5,973 nt of DNA from Methyloceanibacter sp. (GTDB taxonomy: Bacteria; Pseudomonadota; Alphaproteobacteria; Rhizobiales; Methyloligellaceae), in contig JALHTP010000080.1 in NCBI GenBank assembly GCA_022865725.1, positions 1 to 5,973 of the forward strand. The letters run 5' to 3'. Shown in pieces: positions 4,891-5,973 of the stretch. Every line of letters begins with the position of its first letter. Within the stretch, counting starts at the first letter, position 1. The position numbers and the translations under genes are program-made. The notes under the pieces were generated by a model. The model made no database searches, was not told the origin of the DNA, and worked only from the letters and a program-made list of their open reading frames with translations.

Positions 4891-5916
4891 GTGTGCGATA
4901 GGATCGAGAGGCCAGTTGAGCCAGTGGGCGCGGATGAGCCGGATCGCGGCGCGGAACGGCGAGGTATCTCGCGCCAGGACTTCCTTCGCGGCGCGATTGT
5001 GTTGGCGGCAGCGCCGCTGTTCCGACCCATCCCTGTCTCCGCCGCGACACCCTCGAACGCGTCGCTGGAGGTGAGCGAGATCGCGCCCGGCGTGTTCGTG
5101 CATCAGGGACGCTACGAGCTCCAATCCCCGGAGAACCGGGGCGACATGGCCAATGCGAGCTTTGTCGTTGGTGCCGATGCAGTTGCCGTGATCGACACCT
5201 TGGGCAGCGCCATAATCGGCCGCGAGCTGCGCACCGCCATTCGCGGCGTGACCGATAAGCCGATCCGCTATGTGATCAACACGCATATGCACCCCGATCA
5301 TGTGTTCGGCAACGCGGCGTTCAAGGACGACAGCCCCGCTTTCGTCGCCAATCGCAAGCTCGCCCGCGGTCTCGGCTCGCGCGCCGACCGCTACCTCGCC
5401 ATCAACAAGCAAATGCTGGGGCCGGACGCCTTCGCAGGCATAGAGATCGTCTTGCCAACGGTCGCCGTCGAGAACACGCTCACCCTCGAACTCGGCGGAC
5501 GGAACCTCGTCCTCGAAACGCAGCGGACCGCGCATACCGACAACGACCTCACGATCATCGACACGGCGACCGACACGCTGTTCCTCGGCGATCTCCTGTT
5601 CTCCGTTCACGTGCCGACGCTGGATGGCTCGATCAGGGGCTGGCTGGCGCTGATCGACGATCTGGAGAAGCGAAAGGTGGCCCGGGTCGTCCCCGGTCAC
5701 GGCCCCGCCGCCATGGAGTGGCCCGGGGCACTTCTGCCCGAGCAGCGCTATTTGGCGGAGCTTGCCGCGGACGTCAGCAAGCTGATCAAAGAAGGCAAGA
5801 CCCTGGAGGATGCCGTGAAGACGGCTGGTTTCGAGGAGCGCGACGCCTGGAAGCTGTTCGACCAATACCATGTCCGCAACGTCACGGCCGCGTTCGCCGA
5901 GCTTGAATGGGAATGA
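4891..5916 (+). CDS. Quinoprotein relay system zinc metallohydrolase 2-like protein (exported MBL-fold)
   Basis: This 341-residue protein is a metallo-beta-lactamase-fold hydrolase of the SoxH-related group found with PQQ-dependent dehydrogenases. The metal ligands are complete: THMHPDH (His132, His134, Asp136, His137), His215 in TAHTDND, Asp234 in FLGDLLF, and His270 in VPGHGP. Family-specific stretches are also clear: EIAPGVFVHQGRYEL, SPENRGDMAN, LDGSIRGWLA, and the C-terminal NVTAAFAELEWE. An export leader precedes the domain: SRQDFLRG, a hydrophobic stretch (about 35-50) and a likely cut after VSA at residue 51. The leader resembles a Tat signal but has Arg-Gln where Arg-Arg is expected. 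The start is uncertain. GTG at 4891 has only a distant GAGG (4875-4878, 12 nt), and GTG at 4924, codon 12, has GAGAGG 12 nt upstream; both keep the leader. The substrate is unknown. The family name reflects co-occurrence with PQQ enzymes, none of which lies in this window. A new gene begins 35 nt downstream. Confidence 0.88.
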   Translation: MCDRIERPVEPVGADEPDRGAERRGISRQDFLRGAIVLAAAPLFRPIPVSAATPSNASLEVSEIAPGVFVHQGRYELQSPENRGDMANASFVVGADAVAVIDTLGSAIIGRELRTAIRGVTDKPIRYVINTHMHPDHVFGNAAFKDDSPAFVANRKLARGLGSRADRYLAINKQMLGPDAFAGIEIVLPTVAVENTLTLELGGRNLVLETQRTAHTDNDLTIIDTATDTLFLGDLLFSVHVPTLDGSIRGWLALIDDLEKRKVARVVPGHGPAAMEWPGALLPEQRYLAELAADVSKLIKEGKTLEDAVKTAGFEERDAWKLFDQYHVRNVTAAFAELEWE

Positions 5917-5951
5917 TATAGTCGTTAGCGACAATCGAGGAGAATGACGCC

Positions 5952-5973
5952 ATGGAGTTTGAAGCCCGCTGCG
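5952..5973 (+). CDS. Start of an unidentified gene (partial, first 7 codons)
   Basis: ATG at 5952 opens MEFEARC and runs off the window. A strong GAGGAG at 5937-5942 sits 9 nt upstream, which selects this start over ATG 5944 in another frame, only 1 nt from the same site. The gap of 35 nt after the hydrolase stop suggests an operon with it. A tiny GTCG-TTAG-CGAC hairpin (5921-5932) lies in the gap. Seven residues are too few to name a product. Confidence 0.55.

Noticed and set aside
4641..5030. A 130-residue N-terminal extension of the transpeptidase, from a start at 5030
   Set aside because: The extension would place the signal peptide internally, looks like non-coding translation, and overlaps the hydrolase gene. 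ATG 4640 has a suitable ribosome-binding site.
4693..5934. A 413-codon open frame on the - strand opposite the hydrolase gene
   Set aside because: It is antisense to a gene with complete metal-binding motifs. The frame shows no recognisable domain and runs across the divergent promoter region.

Overview
The window looks like chromosomal DNA of an alphaproteobacterium, most likely Hyphomicrobiales (Bradyrhizobium/Rhodopseudomonas/Beijerinckia-like). The reasons are its high GC content, the gene order of an Mla-type lipid transport operon, a YcbB-type L,D-transpeptidase, and a SoxH-related zinc hydrolase typical of organisms with PQQ-dependent alcohol dehydrogenases. The genus assignment is an inference from protein style only.

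Layout. (1) Bases 1-1682, + strand: the 3' part of an Mla-type lipid-transport operon. It holds the C-terminus of the ABC ATPase (MlaF-like), a complete MCE-domain protein (MlaD-like) and a complete auxiliary lipoprotein. Together with a permease expected upstream, these would move phospholipid between the inner and outer membranes. (2) Bases 1719-2875: a complete IS630-family insertion sequence of about 1157 bp, flanked by TA dinucleotides. Its transposase lies on the - strand and is split into two overlapping frames joined by a probable -1 programmed frameshift on an A7 run. It sits between two convergent genes and breaks neither. (3) Bases 2910-4640, - strand: a secreted L,D-transpeptidase with a YcbB-like scaffold and catalytic core, no visible peptidoglycan-binding module, and a GHNC active-site motif instead of SHGC. 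(4) Bases 4641-4890: a 250-bp divergent intergenic region with a perfect DnaA-box 9-mer and a small inverted repeat. (5) Bases 4891-5916, + strand: an exported metallo-beta-lactamase-fold hydrolase that I recognise as the quinoprotein relay system zinc metallohydrolase 2 type. It is followed by a strong ribosome-binding site and the first seven codons of another gene running off the end.

Functionally, the window brings together three envelope or periplasmic tasks: lipid trafficking, peptidoglycan 3-3 cross-linking, and a periplasmic hydrolase linked to quinoprotein metabolism. A mobile element sits in what was probably a 68-nt convergent spacer. I found no RNA gene, CRISPR array or clearly novel multi-gene system. 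The points most worth checking are the frameshift site, the variant transpeptidase motif and domain loss, the composition break inside the MlaD-like gene, and the non-canonical export leader of the hydrolase.
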